A DNA stretch of 64,000 nucleotides from Taenia hydatigena (GCA_036345935.2 JADWOT020000005.1:3652696-3716695), one strand, 5' to 3'. Positions 45,482-58,235 are shown, counted from the stretch's first letter. The notes: generated from the sequence alone by a model not told the origin. Program-made: numbers and translations.

Positions 45482-46165
45482 AAGAAAGCATGATACTACG
45501 GCAAAACATATAAATGCATGTACAGAGGGATCGAGGCTGCTGGCATGTCCATGTCACCCCTACCCATGCGGCTGGGTCGACATGGCCACCCAAGTGTCTG
45601 AGACCGAAACCGGCAGTCGTAAGAAATGAAGTGTTGCAGCAACTAATCCGATAATGAACACACAATGATGTGCAACCTGATTGCAACAAATGGTTCGTTA
45701 AAATAACAATTCTGTCTATCTATCCTATGAATAAACTTTAGTGATCTTCTTAATTAATTCTTGCTTTACATAATATGAAATGGGGAAGGCAGATGATAAT
45801 GGTCAAAGGGATTGCATATCGAAAGCCTCGTTCTGCTTTGCATTCTTATTATTATCTGTTCTCTTTCTCTAGAGTTATATGTTGCTTATGATTTGTTAAG
45901 TTGAGTCTCTAAACAAGCACCAAGTCAGATCTTGCCGCCTAAACTGCAGTCTTTATCGCATTGACACCTCCCATCTCTCTATACGATGGACTAGAATCCC
46001 TGAAAGCAACCTCTTTAGCAGAGGCATCCATCTCTTAGTGTGCAAATATGATTAGTGAAACGCTCAGCAGTGGGAGATGCAAGTGTCAGATAACAATGCA
46101 ACAAACACAGCTGTTAGCATCAGTACCACACTCCATTACAGCAACTGATTCTGTTTTTCGCTTAG
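45482..46165. repeat. AT-richer spacer (mirror of 13.04-13.72 kb)
   Basis: No gene recognised. It ends in CTGTTTTTCGCTTAG, a good splice-acceptor-like sequence before the next block. Confidence 0.4.
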
Positions 46166-46844
46166 ATGGTTGGCATGTGATAATTTAGTGAACTTGTCAT
46201 CACTACTGCCCCAAACACCAACCCACACAAGTGTATCCACGACGCTGTGTAGACATGATGAAGCAGAAATTCCCGCCACTTCCTCGTCTCTTCAAAGCGC
46301 CGCCTCACTAGTATTCATGTTGGTCTTCACAATTCCATTGACGAGCAAGTCAACAAGGTGAGTCAACTTCTCCTACTGTTTCCTAGTCCCGTGCCAGTCG
46401 AGTCAGTGTAGCATGAGAATAAAAACCCAGGGTCACACGGTGGAAGTACGCAATGTGACTTCTACACAGACCTTAGAGTGAGAGGTTACCACGTATTGTG
46501 ATGGCATTAAGTCAAATGAGGATGAAAGGAGATGCTCAAATCAGCTTACTTTTGGTTCGTCTTGTCACACACTTACAATTGTTGTCTTATGGAGAACATG
46601 CGCCAGGTTGTCGACATTGTGGAGGAGGCATTGGTGTTCCAGTTGGTCATGTAGGTCAGAGGCGGGGGCACAATTTAAGACTGGTCGCAGAGCAGCAAGC
46701 GAAAACAGGATGGTTGCTTGTGAGTGTTAGAGTCTGAGAGATGGTTAGTTGATGCGAGTGAATGTTGTGCTTCTGCCGCCTCGTGACAGGTGCCCACGCA
46801 ATTCCCTTCATTGCTTTCAAATGCAGACCCACTGGAAGTGAAAG
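46166..46844 (+). CDS. Candidate spliced gene of unknown function (right arm copy)
   Basis: Proposed exons: 46166-46357 (WLACDNLVNLSSLLPQ...), donor GTGAGT; 46412 to about 46474 (MRIKTQGHTVEVRNVTS), donor GTGAGA; about 46505-46719 (MRMKGDAQISLLLV... EHAPGCRHCGGGIGVPVG), donor GTGAGT; 46790-46844 (VPTQFPSLLSNADPLEV). Reading phase is kept through all three junctions; the introns would be about 30-70 nt. In the third, diverged copy (58.26-58.65 kb) the first donor is GTAAGT, so the GT(A/G)AGT consensus survives a substitution. A CxxC-type zinc-like pair (GCRHCGG) is the only motif. Against it: no start or promoter is visible and later frames carry a TGA in two of three copies. Confidence 0.35.
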
Positions 46845-47324
46845 GTGAATGAGCATCACGCAACTAGACGGCAACCGTGGAGGTGTATCTCACATCTTCT
46901 CTGCAACCATTTGCTTTAACAAGGACGCTGATGGAAGGATCCACTCTGAGTGGTTCTCTTTTTGGTGACCATCTGCATTGCAGTATCTCAAGGGTTCGTG
47001 TGGCATCCGGTGGCCTGTCACCAACGGTAGATCTGCACTTTCTAGTCAAATGCATTTGTCCCTGTCTCCGTCTTTGTCATCAACTGCTTTTATCAAACCG
47101 TCAAATTTTACTTCCAATGCATAATGCCAAGGCGATGAAGGAGGCGTGAAGAAGGGGTAACTGTTAAATGAACGTATTGTGATGTTCTGGGCATTCAGTT
47201 TTGCGTAAACACGGAAACCAAATGACAGTGCATTCTACTTTTGCTCACTCGACCTACACACATCTTGACGCATTCTTTTGTTCACCATGAGAGCTAATTA
47301 CAGGGAGTATTTTGTGCATTGCAG
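46845..47324. repeat. Flank with long ORF (46877-47149)
   Basis: A 90-codon forward frame (MEVYLTSSLQPFALTRTLME...) is open in all three copies (12057-12338, 46877-47149, 59739-60008). An alternative frame is open only in the left arm. I cannot decide whether either belongs to the candidate spliced gene. Confidence 0.3.
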
Positions 47325-47418
47325 AAGGGTAAGGAAGTTGTTGGATGCAAGTTTGATGGTTGGTCGGATTTTATTGCTTACGCATGGACCCTCACGCGAG
47401 GAGTGAATGTGGATGGAA
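47325..47418 (+). other. Candidate exon, second gene family (right arm)
   Basis: After GTGCATTGCAG the frame reads KGKEVVGCKFDGWSDFIAYA then WTLTRGVNVDG. The sequence at 47419-47486 would be an intron relative to the 24887 copy, in which the flanking blocks are contiguous. The donor here (GTTGAA) is weak, so this copy may be decaying. Confidence 0.35.
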
Positions 47419-49620
47419 GTTGAAGGCTCTGGCTGGATCTGTTCAATGCTTGGAGGTTCACATGACCGAATAACTCAAAAGGCAGCGTTTTTACTAAGAT
47501 TTCAATTCAAATTTGTTGCGTACTCTAATACAATTACTGCCATGGCAACCTGCATGATCACTTATGCTGGTGCATACATTTCCACTCATGCGTTTGTCAC
47601 TCCTCTGAGGGCACACGTCAAAGGAGTCAATTCCCCACATCAATTGTCACCCTGTGGAGTAGTTAAGAAGGTGGCACTCGTCGGATTGGCAGATGGGCAG
47701 CTTCAATGCCCTTGAATTGACACCCACACATGCAGTCACAAAAAATGGGTGCAGGGAACTGACTTCACTATTTGCGCAACTATCCTTCAAATGTGCGTCA
47801 CACTTACTAGACACTTGTTTGATTTGTGAAAATTGTTCCAATTTATGTCACGAAATCATGTGCTTAACTCACTGACTTGATTGAGTAGATGGAGAAGTAT
47901 GTAGTTAATGGATACTCCATGGTTCGCCCTCGATACTCTACAGGTGACCTCCTACCACCCTTTGGAGGAATTGCTGCTTCATATGACATGAAGTGGTGAT
48001 AGTAGTGATTAGATCAGTGGTCCAAAACTGGCGTCTTCATCGGCACAACACGCGTGACACACGTTTTGTGGTCCTTTTGCTTTAACTAGTCAATCTACTT
48101 CTTTTATGTTTTGTTGGCCAGATTGCCTAAAAGAAGCACCACCTCAGTGCATGCAGCCTTCACTCTCGTGTGCAGTCTTTCCCTCATCCACATTACCCGC
48201 TTTTTTATAAGTAGAATAAGAGGACTCGCAACACAAAGTACCTACAGACAATCACTCATGCACAATCATGCATCTCTAAGCTTGACCATTACATTGATGG
48301 ACATTTGTGAGTCGAGACTCAACATCTAGCCTTGGCAAGCTGACAGAATGGACAAGTGTAAATGAACTGCGCGTAATCTACGACCACAATGCTCCAAAGC
48401 AGCAGAAATCGAGACGATCACGACTCACTGAAGCAAATCTCACAGTGCTACAATAGGCAGCATGCAACAATTTTTATGATTACTTGCTTATTTTGTATCA
48501 AGGTCCATCGTGAAGTAGTGGCGAGTAGAGAAAACACGTGGTGAATGGAGCGTGACGTAAGAGAGAATCACACAAACGCAGCACACATAATCGTCACTTT
48601 CCATTTCCAGAACGTCGGCATTTAGGAAGGTCTGGCGATGCAGCCAGTCCACCTGCCTGCAGTCATGGGCAGGCAAATGTGGTGTGGAGGAGTGTGGCTT
48701 CAGCAATTGGATGGAGGATGGAATGGAGAATAGATGGGACTGGATCACAGCAATCGTTAGTGTCAGCTATTTTGCATCATTTAAATGTAGATTGGAATTT
48801 GATGAAGTAAAGTGAATAAATAGTGGAACATGACTGCTACTGATATTCCACCAAATGTCAGTTCTACTTAAATGAATTCCTTCAAGCCTAAAGTCCTGCA
48901 CAACGACACGAACTCTGTTGGGGAGTGCTGCTAGTTTCGTGGCTTCCACGCGATGGCAGTGCGACACTGCGTCCACGACAAAGGATAACAGGAGATCTGC
49001 TGTAGGTGGCGCGTTGTACAACAAAGACCATTCCACCTCCCAGACAACACTCATAAACTCATTCAGATGAATACGGAATTACGACGGCGACGGCTCATGA
49101 CCCGGTAGTTATGGACGCGAGCTTCGGCACTTTTACAGTAGCATTGTCACCTCTTAATGATTTCAAACATGCTACGTTCTGGAATAAAGTGGTAAAGTGA
49201 TTTCGTTGATTGCCTGACTCAATGAAAGGATTTAATTAAATATGGCTAAGTGAGCACTGAATGCGAATATATGAAGTGGGCATTAATCTATTTTACTTGC
49301 GTCAAACTGGTTCCGTGAGAAGAGTTGAGACTGAGGAAGTGCACCTGACATGGGTGGAATCCTTTCTTTCTGCCGCATCTAAAGCACTGCCCACACAATT
49401 TTCTTCATGCATTTCATCGTTTGCACACATAATACAAGAGCTTGAGTGGTCATCAAGTACGTAGGCTGAATCTCCACTTCTACCGTCTCTTCATAGCCAC
49501 CTACACAATCCGCGTCTTGATGAGATCAAATGTGTGCTTAGTGGAGGTGGATTTGAGTCTGTGGAAGTCGATGTCACCTCATCTCACAAAGCACTCTTTC
49601 TGACGGCATTGTTGGTGTAG
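47419..49620. repeat. Array flank with relic promoter
   Basis: The frame AYSNTITAMATCMITYA continues the exon-like series to about 47600. Then 47668-47715 resembles the mucin promoter (CTCGTCGGATTGGCAGATGG), but TATA and the gene are gone. The remainder mirrors 9.6-11.8 kb and contains one 95-codon ORF copy. Confidence 0.4.
48767..49054 (-). other. 95-codon ORF of unknown status (copy 3 of 5)
   Basis: Mirror of 10152-10439; open, same length. Confidence 0.2.
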
Positions 49621-51805
49621 AAATGCATTCTAGGTTTCGCCCTCTTTGTTAGTTAGTTTAGTGTGCAATGCAGCACCAGTGGTTGTGGTGAGGCCTCCAG
49701 TAGACATCCCATTCTGCGTCAAGTCCCCATTCTTGCGGATAACTAAAGCATCAAACGAATGAGACAAGCACAACACTTCGAAACGAAGTCATCACTACAA
49801 TCCGTCAGTGATTACGTACAGACGCAGCTTGATACATCAACACGACTTTTAAATGGTGCATTTCTCCAACTAAGATCTTCACCACAACACGATAGCAAGA
49901 AACGAGAGCGGGGTGTCTCTCTAAGGAATTGATAATTGAAGAGAAATCGCATTTCCATGCATTGTGTCTAATTGAATGACGCAGATCCAAGTGGCACTCT
50001 CCATGAGAACGAACAAAGCACCTTGCGTAGGCAGCTCATTTAAGCCTTCAAAACACGGGTTTTACCCACGTCACTCTGTCTTTCCCAAATTCATCCTCTC
50101 TCTTGTAAAATTAATTTTTGCAAAAACAAAAGACTGGCTGAACTATCCTTCATCGTCAGTGGATGAGCACGTAGAGCGATTACGTCTGTCCTAACAGACC
50201 CTCAATTCGGCCGATGAATATAAAAAGGTGTAAACGTAGAGATGCTAAAAGGAGCATAAGATTTGAGCAATTTCTCATTAAACCACACACATTCTACGTT
50301 ATTTACTAGATAAGGATGCAGTATGAGAAATAGTCACTTGTAAAGTGTGGAAGCTAAATATTTTCATGCCAACCTTGTTGAAGCATTGCTTGGGCATCGT
50401 TTAGGGCAACGAACAGATGAAGGAATCGAATCGCACACTCGTAGGACTACTAAAAACCTTTACTAAGGAAGGGCAACCTGAGGGTTGGAATTTGAGTCTG
50501 GAATGCGCTCTACTCGCACATGGAGCTAGAGTCCACGCATCAATCTGTGCTTTACTGTTCAAGATGCTTCCACACCGTGAAATGAGGGTCCACACCGACG
50601 TCTTCCTACCAAGCATGCAGTGGCAACTAATTAGGCGCCAGAGCATCTCAGTGAAGGTGTGAAGTGACGTCTAAGACTCCTCAGAGGCACTTTAAAATGT
50701 CACATGAGGAGACGAAAGAAACACTACGACAAGCACAGTTGGCTCAACGTCTACCACGAAGGAGGTCTCGTCCCACTATGTAAGCCAATTCCTCCACACG
50801 GAACATACCGTGAGTTTTGCCACTACTGGAACAGAGACACCATCCGTGTTGCGGTGATCCTTTCACTCAGTTGCCAATTGGTTACGAAGATGAAATGCAC
50901 GCACTGAAACGAGATAGAAGACCACTCAACGGCCGCGTTGAAGGCATTCAACGAGGATCGCAGCTGAGCTGGCGCCCAAAATTTGAGAAGGGTGCGTAAT
51001 ACCTATGTTATCTAAAAATGACCCAGTAATGCAAAATCAAACGAATGGCTGAATTACGTTCCATCGTCAGTGGCTGAGTATGTAGCGCCTTTACGTCTGT
51101 GCTAGCAGACCCTCAATTTTGCCGATGAATATCAAAATCTATCAAAGAAGAGAGGCTAAAAGGATTAAAATATTAAAGCATTCCACCATTAAACTACACA
51201 TATTCTACATGATTTAATAAAACGCAACGCCTCCTTCAATTGCTAGTCGTGCAATTGGGACTGACCTACCTATCATTCATGAAGTTCATCATTTTACCAC
51301 TTTAGTTCAGTGATCTAAAATCGAGCTTTGAGACAACTTGTGATGCAAATCTTAACCCAATCAGCTAATGTGGCGAGTAGGCGTGAAGCCAAATTCACTC
51401 AATTTCTCCCTCAATCTCTGCCATCCCACATCCACCTAGTGCCAAGCAACGATATTAAAATAAGGCACACCGTGAGCAAATGACTCTTATCCCTCCGACA
51501 ACTACATCTACATTCACCACCATCACCACCACCAAATCCAATCTCTCCACAGGCTACCTCTACATTTCGGAGTTACACAGGAGCCGATGACATTCACTGG
51601 AATGAATGTTGGCGGGGATAGTGGCTTGTCATCAATGGACTCGACTTCAACTTTGTTGAGAATGTGGTGCTCAAATGACGACTGACACACTGATGTGGTA
51701 CTTGAAGTGTAAATGACAAGACAATGAACACACTGCACCCTGTGCAAGGGTGAGGAGGGTGCTGCTCGTCGGATCGGTGATTGGTGGTTGGTGAGTTTCA
51801 GTGCC
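49621..51805. repeat. Array flank upstream of truncated copy
   Basis: Mirror of 7419-9640. It contains the two-frame ORF relic at 50704-50999 and, before it, an 81-codon frame at 50417-50662 (MKESNRTLVGLLKTF) whose start codon is ATA in the left arm. No gene is established. Confidence 0.45.
50704..50999 (+). other. Two-frame ORF relic of unknown origin (right copy)
   Basis: Mirror of 8231-8526 with the same frame break. The three visible replacements (LKVYH/LNVYH, GDPI/GDPF, LDGR/LNGR) leave both frames open. Confidence 0.25.
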
Positions 51806-51997
51806 CAAAGTACTACGAATGCTGCACCAAACGTGCAGAATAATTCTGCGACAACGACGAGTGGAGGACAGGATCAAAACGGCAGCAGCACTACCGCCAA
51901 ACCCGATGCATCTACCACCAGTGCTTCCACGATGGTCGTTTTGTCGCATGCTCTCACCATCTTTGCCACTGGCGTCTTCACTCTCCTCATTCAATAG
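51806..51997 (+). pseudogene. 5'-truncated, promoter-less mucin copy
   Basis: Same promoter-upstream to mid-repeat junction as at 7418. The tail, stop and 3' flank are intact. It has no TATA box or signal peptide. Confidence 0.8.
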
Positions 51998-54593
51998 CTG
52001 AAATTAAGACCTGTCTCTTTCCCAACTGATTTTTTTGCATGTCTTAATAATCACTTAAAATAAATTGTCGCATTCCTTATTTTGTGCTCTGGTTTGGCCT
52101 CTCGCATTGGAAGAGGGCAATTTCGAACCCATCATTGCAGTGCGTGCGATTGTAATTCAAGGAAAAGCAAAAAGAAAATCGCAGGATATTAGCCACAGGT
52201 CACTCTGCAGTCCAGCGAAGTGTCCATCGAGACTGCTAAAATAGGTGATTGCAAATTGGAATGCACTTGGTGGTTTCGTGCTGATGAATCTGTACGTCAC
52301 AGTGTCATACTCCCTCCCTTGTTTGGATTGCGTCCTATTCCAAATGGAAGAATAAACAGTTTTTCCCTTGAGGTGGTCGTATTATTCTAGCCTAGTAGGC
52401 TGACAGTAGACTCCATCACTCCGCTTTCTAAATTATACGTTCTGTTTAAGTACTATGCCTGCTTTCGCCTCCAACAATTTGTCGGAATGCTACATTGGTG
52501 GTAGTTTGAAAACCTAGAGGCATTTGGATAGAGGTCGTAATGGAGAAAGTACGAGCAATTTCGATGGTGGCACACCTCGTTATTATTTAGGAAAGCATGC
52601 TTAGTGGAATAGGTGCAACACTATGAGTCCCGTCAACTGCTGCTGCAATTGGACGACTTTCTTCGAATTGCCCTGCCTACTTCTTTTATCATATCTCACA
52701 ACGGTGAATGCCCTACCACACTCACCCCATCCACATCTGCTACGTATTCGCTTGCATCAACTGCGAGATGACCGTTTGGGAGCGCATCTAAGAGGATAGA
52801 ATGCTGTCGAGATTGGTTGATTAGCGTCTTGTAATCTTTGCGACATTGAGCAAGTGGGTGCGTGTGTGGTCCTCTCGGTGACCCGTTCCACAGATATTCT
52901 TCTTCTCTCGTGTTTGCATTCGCATTTCCAATTGATCACATTTAGTGATCAGTTCTTCTTCATTTTTAGCTATTTATTAGAGTGGAGACAAGCCATTTCC
53001 ACACAACTGTGCAGCCTCACTCCTCGCCACCTCATTGTCACCTCTCAATTACTTTAAGGATGCTAAGTTCTAGGATGAAGTAATAAAATACTTTCCTTTA
53101 TCACCTGATTAAAGGAAAGGATTTTATTGAACATAGCTAATTGAGCACCGAAGGCGAATATATGAAGTGGGCATTAACCCATTTAGCCTGCGTCAAACTG
53201 GTTCCGTGAGAAGAGTTGAGACTGAGGAAGGGCACCTGACATGGTTTGAATCATTTCTTTCTGCCGCACCTAAGCACTGCACACACAATTTGTTTCATGC
53301 ATTTCACCGTTTGTTTACGGAATGTGGAGCTTGAATGTGCATAAATTGCGTAGGCAATGTCTCCACTTTCACAGTCTCTTCAAAGACACCTACACGATTC
53401 GCCTCATGATGCGCTCATTTGTGTGCTTAGTGGAGGTGGATCTTGAGTCTGTGGAAGTCGATGTCACCTCACCTCACAAAGAACTCTTTCTGTCGATATT
53501 GTTGGTGCAGATATTCATTCTGGGTTTCGCACAGTGGTTGTGGTGAGGCCTCCAGTAGACATCTCATTCTGCGTCAAGTCCACATCTTCCATTCAACTCT
53601 GTAAACGCATTCTAGGTTTGGCCCTCTTTGCTAGTAAGTTTAGTGTACTATGCAGCACCAGTGCTTGTCTTGAGGCCTTAAGTAGTCATCTTATTCTGTG
53701 TCAAGTGCACATCTTCTCCTCAACTCTATAAATGCATTCATTTGCGTGTTTGCTTGTCTCTGTTCTCTCACCATCAAACACTAATCTTCTAAGGCAATAA
53801 AGTTTACTAGGTATGATGGAGCGGCTGGTCAGTGCATGTGGTCAAGGCGATGTGTGGTTGAGAGAGGAGGGTGGTAGAATGACGAAGGTTTGAATGCGAC
53901 TGTTTATTAAACCTTGTGTGTGTCATATGTCTTATAAGTGACCATTCTCTTCACCTCTCAAACACTAGCATCAAGGTGTCAATTCCTTCAGGCTACTGAT
54001 AGCAAAGATGTTCACATAGGGTATTTTACATTTGACCTGTGCGTCGTCACCCATTTGCCTGTTTGTCTGGAGGAGTTAACATGATTTCATAAGTTACTTT
54101 CCTCAGTGCAGAAGCTTATGCAATTAGTTGATGCTTATGTGAAAAGGCTTCACACGCGAAGTCACACAGAAAAGAAGTCGAATGCCACGGCGAATTCGCC
54201 TCAATCCATCAAGTGATCAGTGGCATTCATGTCAATGAGGCTGGTAGTGCATTTGGCGCCGTATTATATGTACGCGACAAGTAGCTGTCAGAAGAACAGT
54301 CCCTCCTTCCACCTGCATTACGACGCAATCCAACCGATGGAGAGTGTGTATGACACTGTGACGTGCAGATTCATCAGCATCAAACCACCAAATGCTTTCC
54401 AATTTGTGTTCACCCATTTCAGCATTCCCCACAGACACTTCGCTGGACTGCAGAGTGACCTGTGGCTAATATTCTGCTATTTTATTTATGCCTTTCCTCG
54501 AATTACTATCGCACGCACTGCAATGATGGGTTCGAAATTGCCCTCTTCCAATGCGAGAGGCCAAACCAGAGCACAAAATAAGGAATGCGACAA
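51998..54593. repeat. Array flank between truncated copy and intact gene
   Basis: Inverted copy of 4626-7224 and of 60606-63201. No supported gene. Confidence 0.5.
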
Positions 54594-54599
54594 TTTATT
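54594..54599 (-). terminator. AATAAA poly(A) signal
   Basis: Reverse-strand AATAAA, 61 nt after the stop of the 54661-55089 gene. Confidence 0.6.
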
Positions 54600-54660
54600 T
54601 AAAGTTATTATTAAGACATGGAAAAAAATCAGTTGGGAAAGAGACAGGACTTAATTTCAG

Positions 54661-55089
54661 CTATTGAATGAGGAGAGTGAAGGCGCCAGTGGCAAAGATG
54701 GTGAGAGCATGCGACAAAACGACCATCGTGGAAGCACTGGTGGTAGATGCATCGTGTTTAGTGGTAGAGCTGCTGCCGATTTGATCCTGTCCACCACTCG
54801 TCGTTGTCGAAGAAGAAGCATTCTGCACATTTGGCGCAGCACTCGTGGTACTTTGTGGCGAAGCCGTACTGGACGCAGTTGTACTCGTTGTCGTCGAAGT
54901 AGTATTCTGTGCATTTGATGCAGCACTCTGAGTACTTTGCGACAAAGACGTACTCGACGTAGTTGACATCGTCGCATTGGTAGATGTGGTTGTTGGGGTT
55001 GTGGATGTGTTGTTAGTATTGTTTGCCTGTGCAGTCGAAGCAACAGCACATCCCAACACAAACAGAAGGAGCACACCGAGGTTCTTCAT
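54661..55089 (-). CDS. Mucin-like GPI-anchored surface protein, short-repeat form (142 aa)
   Basis: Allelic-type counterpart of the 3956 gene in the outer palindrome. Signal peptide MKNLGVLLLFVLGCAVAS, Asn/Thr-rich segment with NNTNNTST sequons, a single 28-residue repeat ending SAAPNVQ, then NASSSTTTSGGQDQIG and the tail LSHALTIFATGAFTLLIQ. It lacks exactly two 29-residue repeats present at 3956-4558 and otherwise differs by only a few residues (SSSQ/SLSQ). Promoter and 3' flank are complete. Predicted secreted, glycosylated GPI-anchored protein. Confidence 0.85.
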   Translation of the reverse strand: MKNLGVLLLFVLGCAVASTAQANNTNNTSTTPTTTSTNATMSTTSSTSLSQSTQSAASNAQNTTSTTTSTTASSTASPQSTTSAAPNVQNASSSTTTSGGQDQIGSSSTTKHDASTTSASTMVVLSHALTIFATGAFTLLIQ

Positions 55090-55130
55090 CTCGTGTAGAA
55101 TTGTTGCACGACTGGTAGAGTTCTCCACTC

Positions 55131-55247
55131 CTTTTATAGTACCTGCATGTGTGGCAGTCATCACTGCGTGGGCACTGGAACTCACCAACCACCAACCACC
55201 AACCACCAATCCGACGAGCAGCACCCTCCTCACCCTTGCACAGGGTG
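55131..55247 (-). promoter_or_regulatory. Promoter of the 54661-55089 gene
   Basis: TATAAAAG at 55131-55138 (49 bp before the ATG), three GGTTGGT units, GGATTGG, hairpin CACCCTGTGCAAGGGTG at 55231-55247. Confidence 0.7.
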
Positions 55248-55374
55248 CGGTGTGTTCCTTGTCCTGTCATTTACACTTCAAGTAGCACATCAATATGTGA
55301 GACGTCATTTGAGCACCACATTCTCAACAAAGTTGAAGTCGAGTCCATTGATGACAAGCCACTATCCCCGCCAA

Positions 55375-55392
55375 CATTCATTCCAATGAATG
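55375..55392. promoter_or_regulatory. 18-bp inverted-repeat element
   Basis: CATTCATTCCAATGAATG, the reverse complement of the element at 3660, about 285 bp before the ATG. Confidence 0.4.
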
Positions 55393-58235
55393 TCATCGGC
55401 TTATGTGTATCTCCGAAATGTAGAGGTAGCCTGTGGAGAGATCGGAGGTGGTGGTGGAGGTTGATGCAGATGACGGAGTGATAAGAGTCATTCGCTCACG
55501 ATGTGGCCTTATTTTACTATCGTTGTTTGGCACTAGGTGGATGTGGGAAGGCAGAGATTGAGGGAGAAATTGAGTGAATTTGGCTCCACGTCTACTCACC
55601 GCATTAGCTGAATGGGTTGAGATTTGCATCCCAAGTTATCTCATAGCTCGATTTTAGATCACCGAACTAAAATGGTGAATTGATGAACTTCATAAATGAT
55701 AAGTAGTTTAGGCGCAATTGCACGACTACCGTTTCGAGAAGGCGTTGCGTTTTATTAAATAATGCAGACTATGTGTGGTTTAATGGGGGAATTCTCTCAT
55801 ATTATACTCCTTTTAGCCTCTCTACGCCTATAGTTTTTAATATTCATCGGCCAAATTGGGGTTCCCTTAGGACAGACGTAAAGGCGCTACATACTCAGGT
55901 TCTGACGATGGAATGTAAATCATCCAGTCTTTTGATTTTGCAGAAGTTGTTTCATAAGAGAGGTTTCTAGTTTGGGAAACGCAAAGTAACGTGGGTGAAA
56001 ACCGTGTTTTAAAATCCAAAAGAGCTGCCTACGCAAGGTGCTTCGCACGTACTCATGGAGATTGCCACTTGAATCTGCGCCATTTAATTAAACACAAAGC
56101 ATGAAAATGCGATTTTCCTCCAAATGTCAATTCCATAAATTGACACTTTGCTCAGGTTTCCTGCTATCGTGTTGTGATGAAGTTATGAGTTGGAGAAGTG
56201 CAGGATTTATAAGTCATGTTTATGCATCAAGCTGCGGCTGTGCGTCATCAATGATGGAGTGTGGTGATGACTTCGTCTCGAATTGCCGTGCTCGTTCCAT
56301 TTCTTCAATGCTTTAGTTATCCTCCGTCGCAGGGACCCCATTTATACAACGGGCATTGACAAACAAGGAACAGAATTGTGGAATGCTCTTTCTTGAACCA
56401 CGATTTTACTTACACTTGCGTCTGTCTTGACGAGCGCATTGAGTAGACATGACAACAAATTATGTCAACACTCCCACACTCGCCTCGCTCCGTCAGTCAG
56501 GAACAACATCCAGTCACATGGTGGAAGTACGCAGTTTAGGCTTGCACACACACACGCACACACACACACCCTGACATTCTCGGAGTTGAGACTGTCTTTC
56601 TCTAATCCTCTCATATGCACGTGAGTGGTTGGTGCGTGTTGCCATGGCAACTCATAGTCAGTGTCCAGCGCATTTGAATGTGGTGAGATGAGGAGCGTTA
56701 GAATGACGGCATTTAGGAAGGTGTGGCGATGCGGTCAGTCCACCTGCCATCAGTCATCGGCAGTCGAATGGGGTGAGGATGTGTGTGGCTTCAGCAATTG
56801 GATGGAGGATGGAATGGAGAATAGATGGGACTGGATCACAGCAATCACGAATCACTCTCGTTAGTGTCAGCTATTTTACATCGTGGAAATGTAGATTGAA
56901 ATTTGATGAAGTAAAGTGCATAAGTAGTGGAACATGATTGCGACTGAAATCCCACCAAAGGTCAGTTCTATTTAAATGAGTTCCTTCAAGCCTAAAATCC
57001 TGCACAACGACACAAACTCTGTTGGGGAGTGCTACTAGGTTCATGACTTGCACACGATGGCAGTGCGACAATGCGTCCACGACAAAGGATGACAGAAGCT
57101 CTGCTGTGGGTGGCGCGTTGTACAACAAAGACCATTCCACCTCCCAGACAACACTCATAAACTCATCCAGATGAATACAAAATCACGACGACGACGGGTC
57201 ATGACCCGGTAGTTATGGACGCGAGCTTCGGCACTTTTACAGTGTCACTTCAAGGATACCATCCAATCTTGTTCAGAAAGCACCAGTGTTGTCCTCTCTT
57301 ATATGTGAACCCCACTTTTGGCTTACTTACACCTCCTTTAATCAGCTTTTCTTCGTTCTTGCTAATTTTATTAGAGTGGAGATAAGCAGCCCTACTCCTC
57401 GCCACCTCTTTGTCACCTCTTAATGACTTCGAATATGCTAAGTTCTAAGGTGAAGTAGCAAAATACTTCCCTTTGTTGCCTGACCCAATGAAAGGATTTG
57501 ACTAAACATGGCTAAGTGAGCACTGAAGGCAAATATATGAAGTGGGCATTAACCTATTTAACCTGCGTCAAACTGGTTCCGTGAGAAGAGTTGAGACTGA
57601 GGAGGGGCACCTGACATGGTTTGAATCCTTTCTTTCTGCCGCACCTAAGCACTGCACACACAATTTGCTTCATGCATTTCAACGATTGTTTACGGGATGT
57701 GGAGCTTGAATGTGCATAAATTGCGTAGGCAATATCTCCACTTCCACCGTCTCTTCAAAGCCACCTACACGATTCGCCTCATGATGCGCTCACTTGTGTG
57801 CTTAGTGGAGGTGGATCTTTAGTCTGTGGGAGTCGGTGTCACCTCACCTCACAAAGAACCCTTTCTGACGACATTGTTGGTGTAGATATTCATTTTAGGT
57901 TTCGCACAGTGGTTGTGGTGAGGCCTCCAGTAGACATCCCATTCTGCGTCTAGTCCACATCTTCCCCTCAACTCTGTAAATGCATTCATTTGCCTGTTTG
58001 CTTGTCACTGTTCCCTCACCATCAAATACTACTCTTCAATCATGTTATATTTTTCTTGGTATTATGGAGCGGCTGGTCAGCGCATGTGGTGGAAGCGATG
58101 TGTGGGCGAGAGAGGAGGGTAGTAGAATGGCGAAGTGTTGGATGCGACTGGTTATTAAGCCTTGTGTGTGACACATCTTGTAATTGACCATTCTCTGTAC
58201 CTCTCAAACACTAACATCAAAATATCATTTCGTTC
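55393..58235. repeat. Outer end of the right arm
   Basis: Inverted copy of about 680-3650. It contains a CA microsatellite at about 56547-56570 and the 95-codon ORF copy at 56871-57158. No other gene is supported. Confidence 0.5.
56871..57158 (-). other. 95-codon ORF of unknown status (copy 4 of 5)
   Basis: Mirror of 1838-2125 with a few replacements, open throughout. Confidence 0.2.

Larger units (their letters stand above)
43945..58235. repeat. Right arm of the large outer inverted repeat
   Basis: Reverse-complement counterpart of about 680-15805. It ends at about 58235, where the sequence switches to a copy of 12.7 kb type. It holds a decayed mucin copy, a truncated copy and one intact gene (54661-55089). 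Confidence 0.85.
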
